Assembly: GCF_019703515.2 (NCBI RefSeq)
Contig: NC_059362.1
Span: forward strand, 26,302,826 to 26,366,825
Direction of reading: 5' to 3'
DNA length: 64,000 nt
Source: Myxocyprinus asiaticus
Taxonomy: Eukaryota; Chordata; Actinopteri; Cypriniformes; Catostomidae
The notes beneath the pieces were generated by a model that made no database searches, was not told the DNA's origin, and was given only the letters and a program-made list of their open reading frames with translations. The translations under genes and the position numbers were made by a program. Of the stretch, positions 21,166 to 33,059 are shown one piece after another; position 1 is the stretch's first letter, and the number at the start of each line of letters is the position of its first letter.

Positions 21166-23735
21166 AAGATCAATTTCAGTCAGACTAAAAAATTATTTGT
21201 CTTTTTAAAATGTCATGTAAACGCTTTAGTCTGACTGTAACCGTATAGTCTGATTTTTGCGAAGTCAGACTATCAAACCTGTATAATGCAATTGTACAGT
21301 AGCTCGGCTTTGTCCAGTATGTGTCTTAAACTGAATGCTAGAACCTGTTTCCAATCAGTTATTACACCTGATGAGAAACCAGATGTTAAGGAATCATTAT
21401 GGAACCCCACATACTGCTTGTACAATCATATTCCTTTTCCTTGACAAATGTACAAATACAACAGACAAAAAAGTTTGTATTGTAAAGTGTGAATGAAAGG
21501 GGGCAATAAGCATGCTAGGAAGCCATTACACCTGCTATAACTGTCATTCTGAATGAATTTTGGTCAGACTGAAGGGCTCTTGGGAGAGTAGGAAGGTAAT
21601 TTCCCAAAGATGTATGATGGTAAATGGAGGCCACATTTTAATTACAAGATCCCATTTATCTCACTGAACTACATCTCCCTAAGGGACATAGCAAGGTCAC
21701 CTACACCTTTAAAGCAGAAAACATTCATAAATGAGGAAAATGTTACATATATTTACATTTAATCATCAAGCAGACTCATCTAAAGAGACTTACAAATAAG
21801 GACAATCACAAGCAATTTATTATACAGGAGCCAACAATACTAGCACCACCGCAAAACATAGTTCCGACAGTAAATAAGAGCAGCACAGAAGTTAGCACAG
21901 AATTGTTTTCTATAGGAAATGCATATTGTTTATGGTAATGGATTAATTAAGTACATTTAGTGTCTAAGAGCTGTTCTGTTTTGATGAGTGAGATTGAACA
22001 GTTTCAGGCTAGTTCTCACACAAAGAACTGCTAAAAAGTCATAATCAACTGGATCTTGGATTCTTTTATGAAATTAAAGAGGTTAACACACCACTTTTAA
22101 TTTAGTCTAGAGTTTTGCTCAAATCTAAAACTCAGTAGCTAACTCTTCTTTTTCAGGAACAAATACATATCAGATTTTCTGTTTTGGTTCATTTGAATGG
22201 CAGTGGTTCCTGTCAATGATGGCATTGCATCTTGTACCATCATCCATTGATCGTGGATAAATTGTTCTGCCCAATTATGTTGACATCATAATTATTACTC
22301 TGTGTGTTTGTATTTGCATAAACTATTTGATCTTAAAAGCAGATTCTAAGGCTCATTGCTACATGCATGGCACAAGACATGGCACAAGCAAAATTTCACA
22401 GGAACATGGAGAACAGGGGTGCGTCCACCCATAAACAGAGAAACAACACCTAAATCCAATCAGCTAAAACCAATCAGCATTGCTAATCAATAATACTAGC
22501 ATACAAATTATGTGGGACCAGCTGGACAGCACAATTTACTAGACCATTCCAATTTTTATGGCTACCAACCACCAGCATCCTCATTTTGTCCATGTGAGAA
22601 CTGACTTGATTTATTCTTAGTAGACACAATCTGCATTAGAATACCAGTAATCTTACCAATGATTGTTATTCTTTTTTTTTTTCTTAAAGACCAAAATATA
22701 TTCAAAAGCACTAAATCACCTGCGGTTGAAATTTCACAGTCCAAAATACTTCGAGTAACCATCCTGAGTTTCGGCTGATTATCTTCAAAAAAGCTATGTA
22801 TGAGTTTATAGTCTCCACTACATTTGTAATAAGCTGTGAAACCAGCACATCCAAAATCCTTTAGTTGCTGTTGACCAGTACAATAGGTTTCTTGAGCTCT
22901 GAGGTTCAGACAAAGGCAAACGTTGACAGGGATTGTCTATTTCTGGCAGGGCAGTAATGAAACGTTATTGATGCTGGCTTCTGATGAAAGCACTTAGTCT
23001 GGGCTCTCCACAAGGAGAGAGCTTCACTTTTATCAACACAAATCCAACTGCAGTGAGGAATAATTCAGCAGATAAGGAAATAGGTTGGGATCGCTTGTTT
23101 ACTTGAAAAAAAAGAGTAAAACAGAAAAAGATTGCATGAATTATTTCTTCACTTCATATTATTAGTTAAAGAAAATATGTTGATGGATGTCTTGTGTGTT
23201 CTACTCTGTCCTTTTTATTCTACCTTTGCACTCACTGGCCTCTCTTTTTCTATTTTGGAAGAATGTGTTTTTTTATTTAACTACGGCACTTATTAACATA
23301 TGAGGACAAATGTACATCTAAATAGGGAGAGAGAGAAGAGGGCAGTGAAAAACAAAAAAGAAAGTGAGTGTGACAGAGGAGGACAATGAGAGTTGACTGG
23401 CGAAATTAAAACCCTTCCATTTTGACCCCATGTAACAGGTTGTATTCAAAAACCTGAATGCTGCTAGTGCGTTTACATGGCCACATAAGCTGCATTCTCC
23501 AAGAAAAACCTGGGTGTGTTTACCTGCTTACTCTTAATCCCTTAAATGGCGTAAGGAAAATGGCGTTCTCGTTTACATTTGACAAAATGCCACTTTCGGA
23601 AATTTGCATGCAAATGTGGTCATTAAGTGCAGTTTCCTTCTGAACAAGAATCACTGATCTCAAGTCAATGTGATCATTTAAGATACTTGTTATTAATGAA
23701 AGCTGCGAATGTACATTTCAAACACACTGCTGATG
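21166..23735. other. Unassigned, with one dispersed repeat piece
   Basis: 21751-21838 (ATTTACATTTAATCATCAAG, then AGAGACTTACAAATAAGGAC) is a decayed copy of the common fish ATTTACATTTA...GCAGACGCTTTTATCC repeat; another piece is at 30729. No gene recognised. Confidence 0.4.
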
Positions 23736-24107
23736 CAGGGATGGATTACTGATCGGGCTAATGGGGCCAGTGCCCAGGGGCCCTTGACTACCAGGAGGGG
23801 TGGAGGGGGTCCTGGGCTTTAAGGTTGCATGATCCAGTTTGGTACAGAAAACCCATCAATAATGTAAACAAATGTTTATTTATACTTGAATATATGGGTC
23901 CTATAGCCTATACAAGGCCTCTTAAACAAGGCTCTTGGTCTATGAGGGCTCCCTGGCTGGCACTCCTGTTACTATTGGGTCCTGTGAATATGAAGGCCTC
24001 CAAACCTCTAATAGAACCACTGTCCCATCCTGTTTCAAATTATATTTATTTCAACCACTCTTTGAGCTTCTTTCTTTGTGTAAAGAGTATAGGAAAAAGT
24101 ACTATTT

Positions 24108-24252
24108 ATCAGAATCAGAAAGAGATTTATTGCCAATGTCTGCACACACATGGAATTCGTTTTAGTGACAGAAGAAGCTTCTAGTGCACAGAGACAACAA
24201 CAGTACACAGATAGTAAAAAAAAAAAAAAAAAAAAAAAGATATGTGAATGAG

Positions 24253-24299
<47 letters not shown>

Positions 24300-24391
24300 G
24301 ACAAATTTGTATGTACGGGTGTGCTATATACAAATAGCACACCTGTACATACAATTATTATTATAACTGTAATTATTATTATAACTGTATA

Positions 24392-24431
<40 letters not shown>

Positions 24432-24470
24432 AGGGAAAGACAGATGGAGATGCTGTGTCCACCACCCGAA
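24108..24470. repeat. Dispersed repeat with three microsatellites
   Basis: AGAATCAGAAAGAGATTTATTGCC... and ...CTTCTAGTGCACAGAGACAAC match a common fish repeat. It is expanded by an A-run (24216-24238), (TA)n (24262-24294), a 19-bp palindrome (24310-24354, GTATGTACGGGTGTGCTA and its mirror) and (GAAA)n (24391-24432). Confidence 0.5.
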
Positions 24471-24825
24471 TATCACTTTTTTTGCCTAAATGTATTATTC
24501 TAAATGGAAAAAAAATGGGCATAGAGAGAGCAATAGAGTCTGTTTTAGCACGGTTAAGATTTAAAATGTTAACTGTCAAAACTTACACACTTTAATACAG
24601 TTGGTTGAATGACTATAAAAGGCCCTCCTTCAAATATAGAAGTTCAGCCAATTAAGTAGGGTGTATATTTGAAATTACAGATTTTCTTTTTTTACTGGTC
24701 CAATCAGATTTTAATGGCTAAGGTGCTTGAAATGACTGGTCCAATCAGATTGTAATACCTATTACCGCTAGACTAGTGATGTCGAAACATTCACGTAACT
24801 TTAGTTTGGTAATTAATGCATAACA

Positions 24826-25045
24826 ATGGATCTAAGGAAAACAAGTGGTGCTTTTAAAAGAAAATCCAAAAAGATCAGGGAAGCAAAGGAAGCTATTTTT
24901 CTGAAGAGGTTTCCTTCAATTTCTAATTTCTTTGCAAAACTGGATTTGGATTTCAACTGGATTTCAACAACAACAAGGAAATCGCTAGCATTAGCACAGA
25001 GCCTTGCACTAGCAGGGAAGGGGCTGCTACCATGAAAAAGAAGAG
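24826..25045 (+). pseudogene. hAT transposase, N-terminal part
   Basis: A 69-codon frame from ATG 24826 begins with MDLRKTSGAFKRKSKKIRE and contains KRFPSISNFFAKLD. This is the basic SGA(x)KRKxKK start followed by an SI(x)xFF motif that opens ZMYM1-like hAT transposases. Beyond the stop at 25033 an acidic linker reads in another frame (EEDNTTFCECDDNS). The rest of the transposase resumes 2.6 kb downstream, after two younger insertions. Identity is judged from the N-terminal motif plus position inside the same terminal repeats. Confidence 0.6.
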
Positions 25046-25179
25046 GATAACACCACTTTTTGTGAATGTGATGATAATTCCACGAAGATCCAACACCCAT
25101 TGCTACCAGTCTCATAGCAGGTACCTCAACTCTCCCGCAACCCAGCAGGCACAGACCACCCACAGCAACAACATGAAAC

Positions 25180-26797
25180 GTCCTGGTTACTTTAGTAACC
25201 TCCATTCCCTGATGGGGGGAACGAGATGTTGTGTCGATGTAGTGACACTAGGGGTCACTCTTGGGAGCCCCAAACACCTCTGATTTTGAAAAAATGGGAA
25301 TTGGCGAGTGGAATTTGCATGCCACTCCCCCGGACATACGGGTATAAAAGGAGCTGGCTCACAACCACTCATTCAGGTTTTGTGCTGAGGAGCCGAGACA
25401 AGGTCCCGGCCATTTCAGCGGGTAGTTCAGTATTGTGGCAAGAGGGACACAATATCTCGTTCCCTCCATCAGGGAACGGAGGTTACGAAAGTAACCAGGA
25501 CGTTCCCTATCTGTCACTCACTCAACGTTATGTCTATGTAGTGACACTAGGGGTCCCTATACGAAACGCCACAATAAGCTGAACTGTGTTACGTGGACTG
25601 GTGTTGTGAGACAGGCAGACCGCTGTGTGCCTCGTAGCCAGCGCACTAGGCCGTCACGTAAACTCCCCCACCACTCTTATAAGCATCAAATGGTCCTTTG
25701 GAAACAAGTCGACTTGCCCAACAAATAGGGACAGGTAGAAGTCCCATGGTAGGTCCTACCCAAAGGGGGAAGAGCTCTACAAACACGGTTACCGGGGGCA
25801 GAGGAACCTCTGCCCAAGGAAGACGCAGTTTACCGACAGGGAGACGATTTAGCGGAAGCTATATCGGAGGGGTGGAGGGTTCCACTCCAGCCCAACACAC
25901 ACAGCCACCCAGGCAAGCATGGCTGCCAGCTGCGTGTCAGGCTGGACAGCCCACTCTCCGATGCTGGAATCGAGAGCTCATCCACTTCGCGAGTGCCAAA
26001 ACGAGATCGCGAACTCGCCCTGAGACGAGCCGGCAGTCTCATCCCAGTGGGGCAAATGAGCATACTGGGGAATGGGAGGTCCGTGGGGAGTTACCCGGCG
26101 GAGCGGCTCCCATTGGGGTCCCCAAATCGCCCCCAGTGCTAACCAATGTGGCCTCAAACCCGTAGGTAAAAGGATCGAGGCGGGGAGCCGCTGGGGTGGT
26201 CTTTCCCTCTAACGAAGGAAAAACCGTGACCGTAACGTTGCCATGGTCATGCTCTCACAGTGAGACCATGACCTGTCTACGAACGCTGTCTCCACATGGG
26301 CAGCGCCAAGCACGTAAGACCACGATCGTGGCCATCGGAAGTGGAGAGGTAACGACCGCAACCAGGAAATACACACAAACGGAGAGGCATCTTTAAAAAG
26401 ACGCTCTCCGTTAATGCCACTCTTTTAGAAGGGAAAATATACTCTTTCAGTAGGAAGAATATACTCTTTTAGTTGCTGAAGCGCCCAGGGGCGTTCTCAG
26501 CACTTCACCAGTGCAAGAGGGGGAGAAGCCGCTGTAATGCGCCATAAATCCAACAGCTTTTCGAGGTGAATGAGTAATTCAGCTCACTGAACACAACCGC
26601 TCGGCTCAGAAGAGAAAATCTGAATGAGTGGTTGCGAGCCAGCTCCTTTTATACCCGTATTTCCGGGGGAGTGGCATGCAAATTCCACTCGCCAATTCCC
26701 ATTAGCCTTTTTTCAAAATCAGAGGTGTTTGGGGCTCCCAAGAGTGACCCCTAGTGTCACTACATCGACACAATGTCGAGTGAGTGACAGATGGAAT
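25180..26797 (-). mobile_element. Internally deleted DIRS element
   Basis: Read on the minus strand it has the left terminal repeat (26776-26608), the 5' part of gag (about 26390-25870), a jump into the 3' non-coding region (25850-25560), the internal complementary region (25560-25452) and the right terminal repeat (25373-25210). RT, RNase H and recombinase, about 4.3 kb in the copy at 1891-8038, are missing. The right terminus is preceded on the plus strand by AAC (25177-25179), that is GTT on the element's strand, matching the other copy. All cis sequences thought necessary for DIRS replication remain, so this is a candidate non-autonomous form. It lies between two parts of the hAT transposase. 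Confidence 0.85.
25452..25560 (-). repeat. Internal complementary region of the deleted DIRS
   Basis: Shows the end-to-end join AACCAGGAC|GTTCCCTATCTGTC, pairing with the element's own right end (25180-25235) and left end (26740-26793). Confidence 0.85.
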
Positions 26798-26811
26798 AGG
26801 TGCTTCAGACC

Positions 26812-27634
26812 AAGGTTAATATAGTTGTGATTTTTTTTTTTTTTTTATATATTTAATTTAGTTTTTATATTTATTTTAAGTTTGTCAATGTTCAATGTTT
26901 GATTTAATTCCATTTTAGTTTTTTTCCATTTTACTTTCATTTTCACTTTCGGTTTCAGATTATCTTATCTTTTCAGTGTTTTCTTGCTTAGTTATTTTAA
27001 TTTGTTAATGAAGATGGTTTAAATATGTTTACTGCTGAAAATGTATTCATTAGTTCATCCCAAAAAACAAACAAACAAACCAAAAAAAATCTCCTCTAAA
27101 TATTGTTAATTTAATCACCCTCATATCGTTGGGTGCCAAATGTGGCATTATATATTTCAATATTCAGTTTGATTTTTAAGGACGGGTTCACATAAGAGCA
27201 GTATTTTGAGGCCTGGCATGGGGAAATGGGAAAGTTTATTTATTTATATAAAGACTTATTATTAAGTCTTTAGCAAATGCTATGTCCTTCGATCTCTTTA
27301 TAGGGTGGAATTTAACTCATATAAGCTTAAAAAGAGTATAATGTTACCTAATGAGAAAACTAGAGCTCAGCAACATCTTTAATATTTATCTTTCTTTCCT
27401 TAAATGAGGAACTTAAAATGGAATATCCTACATTTTTACATAGGAAATATTTAGATCATTTTTAATATATTTTTTTTATTATATTCAACACATTTGTGAT
27501 GGAAAAATGTTAAAAATTTCACGTTGGACTTTAATCCTTTGATGGGCTTGTCAGTTATCTTTCATTTGAGTTTTTACAGTTTAATTTTATTTCATTTTTG
27601 TTCTTGCTTAGTTTTATTTTAATATAATAGCCTT
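26812..27634. mobile_element. AT-rich element with 10-bp target duplication
   Basis: Flanked by a perfect direct repeat GCTTCAGACC (26802-26811 and 27635-27644). Ends are short imperfect inverted repeats: AAGGTTAATATAG against AAGGCTATTATATTAA. About 823 bp, very T-rich on this strand, without a coding frame. A 9-10-bp duplication fits Mutator-like elements, but the family is not proven. Confidence 0.6.
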
Positions 27635-27644
27635 GCTTCAGACC

Positions 27645-29830
27645 CACAGGTGGAGCGTGCTGAACACCATTCGTGGGGTGAGGAGGACGAGGATCCCAAT
27701 TCATGGCGCACCCCGCTTTATGGAAAAAAACTTCCAATGATAAAGTTAAGTCTATTCTTGTCAGAAGAGGAGCAGCTCCTTTCCTAATTCAAAGCAGCAA
27801 ATACCCAGCGTCTGTGAGGGATAGGAGTAGGACAATTGGTGGGAAGGCTAGGAGTTTTACCAACACATTACTCAGCTGCTCTTTGCCAAATGGACAAACT
27901 GTTTCTCGTCAGTGGTTACTGTACACCCCGTCAAATGGATGTATTTACTGTTACCCATGCAAACTATTTTCCACTAAGCATAATGCCTTCGTTGACGGAT
28001 TTTGCGATTGGAAACATTTGGAGAGGATTGGGGAACATGAGAGGAGCGCGGAGCACAGGGCTTGTATGCAAATGTTACATCGGCGCTCAAAGGGCACAGA
28101 AACAATTGACTCCGATTTAATTAAACAAATGGACTCAGAGAGGGAATACTGGAAGCAAGTATTATGGGGAGTTGTATCAGTCATCAAGTTTTTAGGGGAG
28201 AGAGGACTGGCTTTCAGAGGAAATGATGAGTTGTTGGGTTCAGCCCATAATGGACATTTTCTAGGCATCCTCGAACTTTTGGCAGAGTATGATCCATTTT
28301 TAGCTGAACATATCAGAAAGTTTGGGTGGAAGGGAAAGGGCACTGTGTCCTATTTATCATCGAAGACGTGTGAAGAGTTTATTCAGCTAATGGGGGAGAA
28401 AATCAAGCAAACCATCGCTAAGGAAATTCAAAATGCGAAATACTTTTATGTAATTGTAGACTCCACCCCAGACCTCTCTCATGTTGATCAACTGACTTTT
28501 ACTTTTTGTTTTGTTGATCCTGATGGGCATGTGGTGGAGCGTTTTTTGGCATTCGAACCTATAGAAAGCCACACTGGGGAGAGCTTGGCCAACTGCATTT
28601 AGGCTATGGTTGACAGTCTTGTGCTTGACCTATCCAATTGTAGGGGGCAGTCATACGACAATGCCGGGGAAGTATAAAGGGGTCCAGTCACACCTTAAAT
28701 GGAGAAATCCCTTAATCCATGTTGTGCCACGTGCAGCGCATTCATTAAATTTGGTTGGCATCAATGCTGTTGATAGTTGCAAAGTAGCTGGTAGTTTTTT
28801 TTATTTAGTTCAGTCAATTTATTCTTTTTGCGCATCACACACTGCTGGGGAAAGGTCTCCCATGATACTAATATCAAGATGACATTAAAATCACTGTTGG
28901 ATACTCAGTGGAGTGTGCGAGCAGAGTCCTGTAAGGCACTTTGGAAACACTATGCACAGGTCAGAGAGGCCTTGGGTAAAATATCCAATGACATGCACGA
29001 GAAACGAGAAACTCCCAGCGAAGCTTCTGCGCTGTGCAACAAGCTGGACACTTTAGAGATGGCCATCATTGCGCATTTTTGGAACACAGTACGAGAGAGG
29101 TTCCAGGCCACAAGCCAGCAATTACAGAGGCATTACATACACATATTTACGGCAACTCGTCTCATGTCATCTCTGCAGGGCTTTGTGGCAGCACAGCGAG
29201 ATGGCTTTGAAGCATTTGAAAGAGCAGCCATGAATGTGTCCAGCGTTTTTCAGTGTTACAAGCATGACAACAAGCGTGCAAAAAGGCGCAAAACGATGGC
29301 AGATGAGAGTGCAGAACCAGATGTGCTGCATGATGGAAGGGATCAATTTCAAGTAGAGACATTCAGTGTCATCATTGATAAACTCACACCCTGACTTCAA
29401 CATCGTTTGGAGGCTTACAAACACCTGACCACATTGTTTAGTGTTCTTTTCATGCCCGAAAACTTTGACATTAAGGCAAGCGCCGACTTGCTCTCAGCCT
29501 TGTACCCGCTAGATTTGGATAAGAGCCTGGCAGATGAACTGACCCATTTCAGATCATTTATGCAAGATAAACAAAAAATTCCCCTCAACATGCTCCAAAC
29601 AATGATTAATCTGAATTTACAATCAACTTTTCCCAACGTGTACATTGCGTTAAGACTTTTTCTGACACTGCCAGTTACGAGCTGTGAGGGAGAGCGCTCA
29701 TTTTCCAAAATGTCTAGAGTTAAAAATGAACTGAAAATGAGAATGTGAATGTGCCAAGAACGTCACAACTCTCTATCGCTTATGGCCATTGAGTCCGAAC
29801 TCTTAAAAGAGCTGTTTCGATGAAGCGGTG
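27645..29830 (+). pseudogene. hAT transposase (ZMYM1/TTF type), main part
   Basis: Encodes the enzyme that would cut and paste the 23736-30373 element. After an acidic GEEDEDPNSW stretch the frame shifts to 27703. A TTF-type zinc finger region follows (SRQWLLYTPSNGCIYCYPCK, then WKHLERIGEHERSAEHRACM). The RNase H-like core has Asp in YFYVIVDSTPDLSH and a second Asp in CRGQSYDNAGE after an in-frame TAG at 28600. Further frames are 28828-29394 (with WSVRAESCKALW) and 29407-29748, ending in the dimerisation motif LTLPVTSCEGERSFSKMSRV. Total coding length is near 700 codons, about normal for the family. Several stops and frame changes make it a pseudogene. Confidence 0.85.
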
Positions 29831-30373
29831 GATGACTTCGCGAGGAGGAAGACAAGAAAGAAACTCCTGTAAGAAATTGTTTTAGTAACCATATGCTGGA
29901 TTGTATAATTGTCAGGGCCTGCAAAAATTGTGTTTGTAATTGTGTGTTTTCTTAAATTGCATTTTCTTGCTTGATGATCTGATGTTTACAGGCATGTGAT
30001 GTGTGTCACAGGGTGGTTGTATGGTGACAAATAATTTTTTGATTAATGTGATGCATTAAATACGTGTATATTTGACAGTTAATTCATTAAAGACGTGTGT
30101 TTCATACGCCTTAATTTGCCTCATTGTTGATTATTCGTTGTGTAGCTAATATTAGACTTGTACAATGTGTACAAATGCTTTTTTAGCACAGGGGTAGCGC
30201 AGGCATTTGACGTGGAGTGAGAACGGTTTGAATATTCATGATCATCATAACTTCCACTTTCTATTACTGTGAATGTGCAGCTAAGGGAAAGAACAGGAAA
30301 AAATGGTGGGAGGGGAGGGTGGTCCTTGGAGATAATTGGCCCCAGGGCCTTTGCAAGTCATAATCCATCCCTG

Positions 30374-31903
30374 CTGATGGGTGACAACAGTTTTTCAGCT
30401 ATGCTGCATCCAAATATTTGAAAGAAGGAACAAAATAACAACCGACCAATCAATACAGAATTCACAGAAACAGTGAGAACTAAGAATCTTAAGAAATATT
30501 GTCATATCTTATCCATACCAATACATGTTTGTATTTAACAATATATTTTGTGTTTCATACTAAGATAGTTGATCTATGATCAGACTAACATGGAATCTGC
30601 GAATACAGAATACAGAAAGCTCAGCTGATTTTTGCAGAATCTGAAAATTCACAAAGTTCTACAGTATGCAACCCTTACGTGTTTGTTTATTAAAATTTTT
30701 AGCTAATTTCATGGTGATTTCAGCTATCATTTACATTTATGCATTTGGCAGATGGTTTTATCCAAAGTGCATTCAGATTAACAGCTATCAATAAGAGTGA
30801 TGTACTCTTAGCTCCACTGATCACATTTCACAATGTTTAACAGATTTTTCTGGGCTGGTTATGATCAAGTGTTGATTATTAGTTATTTTGTGTGATTTTT
30901 ATTACTAATATCAAAGTTTTGTCTATTTCTTACGCACACCTACATGCTACCTCAGTAAAAAAAATTTGCCTGACTTAAAAGAGTGAAAAATGAGAATTTT
31001 ACTCTTCAATGCTACCTGAATTCTATGTGACTGTGAGAAAGTTAGCATGACAGCATGAATTCACTTCATATCCCAAAACTGCATCGTTCTGAAAGAAAAA
31101 TATATCCCTCTCTCTCCATTTTGCATCTTAGTGAGTCCTTCCATTCAACAAAGCAAATGCTAATTGTCCATCTACTTGCTTTCCCTCCCTGTGCCCTCCC
31201 TTTCACTCTTTCTATGTAATATGTTCCCATTCAAACCAACAACCTTCCTCCCACATCCCCCTCCCTCCCTCCATCACTCTCTCTCTCTCTCACTCTTTCT
31301 TCAGGCCGATGCACACACAGCACCCCTCTGCCCCGGGACCTGTCCTCCAGCACATCCTAAATGGGCCCTCTGTTCTATCCTTCCCCACTCCTCCCTCCTC
31401 TTCTCGAGTCCCATCCTTTATGAGACTCTTATCTGATTGCAAACGCTCCCACCCTCTCTCATTACCACTCTGACATATAAAGGGTTTTATGCAATCCTTC
31501 ATAATGTTAAATAAGCCTAAATGCTAAATGCAGGCTAAACACTGGTGTGTGTTTTTGAGTGTTTGAATGTGTGGCCAAACTCTAGAATAGTGTGAATACA
31601 CTCTAGCCAATCACAAAATAAAGGGTGTTTATGAACTCGTCAATCAGTGCATTGTTGGCCTGAGAGCATATCTTGTGGTAGTTTGTTGTAAATACAAACA
31701 AAAGCATTTTTGTGAGTTTATGTTTGCGAATGTGGCTTCATTGAATTGGGGCCTTAGCCAGTGAATCAACCAAAGAGACAAAAAAAGCAAACAGCAAATG
31801 CTTTTTGACAGAGCACCCTGTTGGTTGTGAGTGAGTGTTTTGGAGCCAATTTAGAGGGAGGAAATGTTCTGAGTAGGTGCTCAACCCCATCCATGTTTTG
31901 ATC

Positions 31904-31908
<5 letters not shown>
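30374..31908. other. Unassigned
   Basis: 30729-30780 (ATTTACATTTATGCATTTGG...TTTTATCCAAAGTG) is a piece of a common fish repeat. 31180-31300 is C/T-rich, which creates a spurious frame. No gene. Confidence 0.4.

Positions 31909-31959
<51 letters not shown>
31909..31959. repeat. (GA)n microsatellite
   Basis: About 25 GA units. Confidence 0.98.
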
Positions 31960-31965
<6 letters not shown>

Positions 31966-32343
31966 TTACTAAAATTCCTATGCGTGTCAGAGAGGATGTT
32001 TATCAACCACATCTCCAGTAGGGCGCCTTTCACTCAAGCTGTATACACAGCATGTACTCACATTGCTAAAGCGCACGCCCGCATACACTGTTGACAGGGC
32101 AGCCTCTCATGTCGTGTCAGACCACAACTGTTCAAGTGCAGCTGGAAGAAATCGACCTTTATCTTATAGACAACAAACACACAACAAACACACAAACACA
32201 TGGTGGCAGGAGTTTTGAATATTCCATTCCTCAGACAGGTCTTGAAATGTTTCAGTCAGGATTCACACTTACCCAGAATTTAGATTTTCACAGCAATCTC
32301 ATAAAACAGACCGGGTTTAACAGGTCTTTTAGGTATTTTGGTT
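31960..32343. other. Unassigned
   Basis: Nothing recognised before the LTR fragment at 32344. Confidence 0.3.
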
Positions 32344-32529
32344 TGTGGGGATGGGGGCGTGGTCATGTGTCTGTCTGCGGGAGAGTGCTAAAGCTCGTCA
32401 CTTGGGTTGTAATTATCTCTAACACCTTTCTCTTGTTATAGTGATGGTGGAGGGAGACTTAAAGGCCACCAGCTCACCAGAGAAGGGGAGAGAGGGAGAG
32501 AGAGTATGAGCTTGATGCTTACTGATGAC
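32344..32529 (+). repeat. 5' LTR fragment
   Basis: TGTGGGGATGGGGGCGTGG to CTTACTGATGA matches 34791-34980 of the 3' LTR. It lacks the first 47 bp and the last 216 bp of the LTR and joins gag directly, so a deletion removed the LTR end, primer site and gag start. Confidence 0.85.
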
Positions 32530-32724
32530 CGCGGCGCCGTGGACATCGTCGGCCTGCTGGTACTGGAGCAGTTCATCGGCCAGCCTCATTGTGGGATGGC
32601 CGAGTGGGTCCAGTGCCACCGCGCGGCATCATTGGAAGAGGCCATCCAGCTGGCAGAGGACTACATGGCGGCGTTTACGGGAGGCAGCGAAACAGACTCT
32701 CTTTCTCTCTCCTGCATAGAGTAG
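32530..32724 (+). pseudogene. SCAN-like gag fragment
   Basis: About 60 codons with LLVLEQFIGQPHCGMAEWVQ and ASLEEAIQLAEDYMAAF. The LLVLEQF helix, the central WVQ and the EEA(x)xLAED helix are the core of the SCAN fold, a dimerising capsid C-terminal domain. The frame ends with a stop at 32722-32724. The rest of gag is missing on the left. Confidence 0.75.
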
Positions 32725-32726
32725 AT

Positions 32727-32950
32727 GCCATGGTTAATTCCCGCCACACCCATCCACTGATTTTTGGAACGAATTGGCCCAGGTTTAAGAATCTATTAAG
32801 GGAAATATGTGTGGATGGGTCCTGTCAAATTTATCTCGGTGTGTGACATGTGATGCTATAGATGGAGAGGCGGTGCCAGGGCCGTCTACATCTGCTCCAC
32901 GTCATAATGACGCATAGGAGAGGGTTCCCATACTCAGGGGATTCCGTGTG
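32727..32950 (+). pseudogene. Gag-pol junction and protease-region scrap
   Basis: A 40-codon stretch with HPLIFGTNWPRFKNLLR resembles the G(x)DWP(x)F end of retroviral-type aspartic proteases. The catalytic Asp-Thr/Ser-Gly is not present. Weak call. Confidence 0.4.
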
Positions 32951-33059
32951 GAGGATTTCCCTCTAGAGCAGTCACGTGACGAGTCTCTCAAGCATGTGTT
33001 TGACCAAGTGAGAGTAACTGATAGTCAATGACTCCGGCCTGACGTCGCACTCACATACC

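Larger units (their letters stand above)
23736..30373 (+). mobile_element. hAT transposon with ZMYM1/TTF-type transposase
   Basis: The termini CAGGGATGGATTA (23736) and TAATCCATCCCTG (30361-30373) are inverted repeats. The flanks share GCTGATG (23729-23735 and 30373-30379), consistent with most of an 8-bp hAT target duplication. A two-part transposase lies inside (24826-25045 and 27645-29830) on the plus strand. A deleted DIRS copy (25180-26797) and an AT-rich element (26812-27634) interrupt it. Without these two the element would be about 4.2 kb. Stops and frameshifts inactivate it. Confidence 0.8.

Noticed and set aside
24391..24432. GAAA array as a regulatory element
   Set aside because: A simple microsatellite within a dispersed repeat; nothing points to function.
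25698..26165. 155-codon plus-strand frame
   Set aside because: Antisense to the gag portion of the deleted minus-strand DIRS.
31164..31436. 90-codon plus-strand frame as a signal-peptide protein
   Set aside because: Low-complexity C/T-rich DNA gives Ser/Leu/Pro-rich translation without domain or splice signals.
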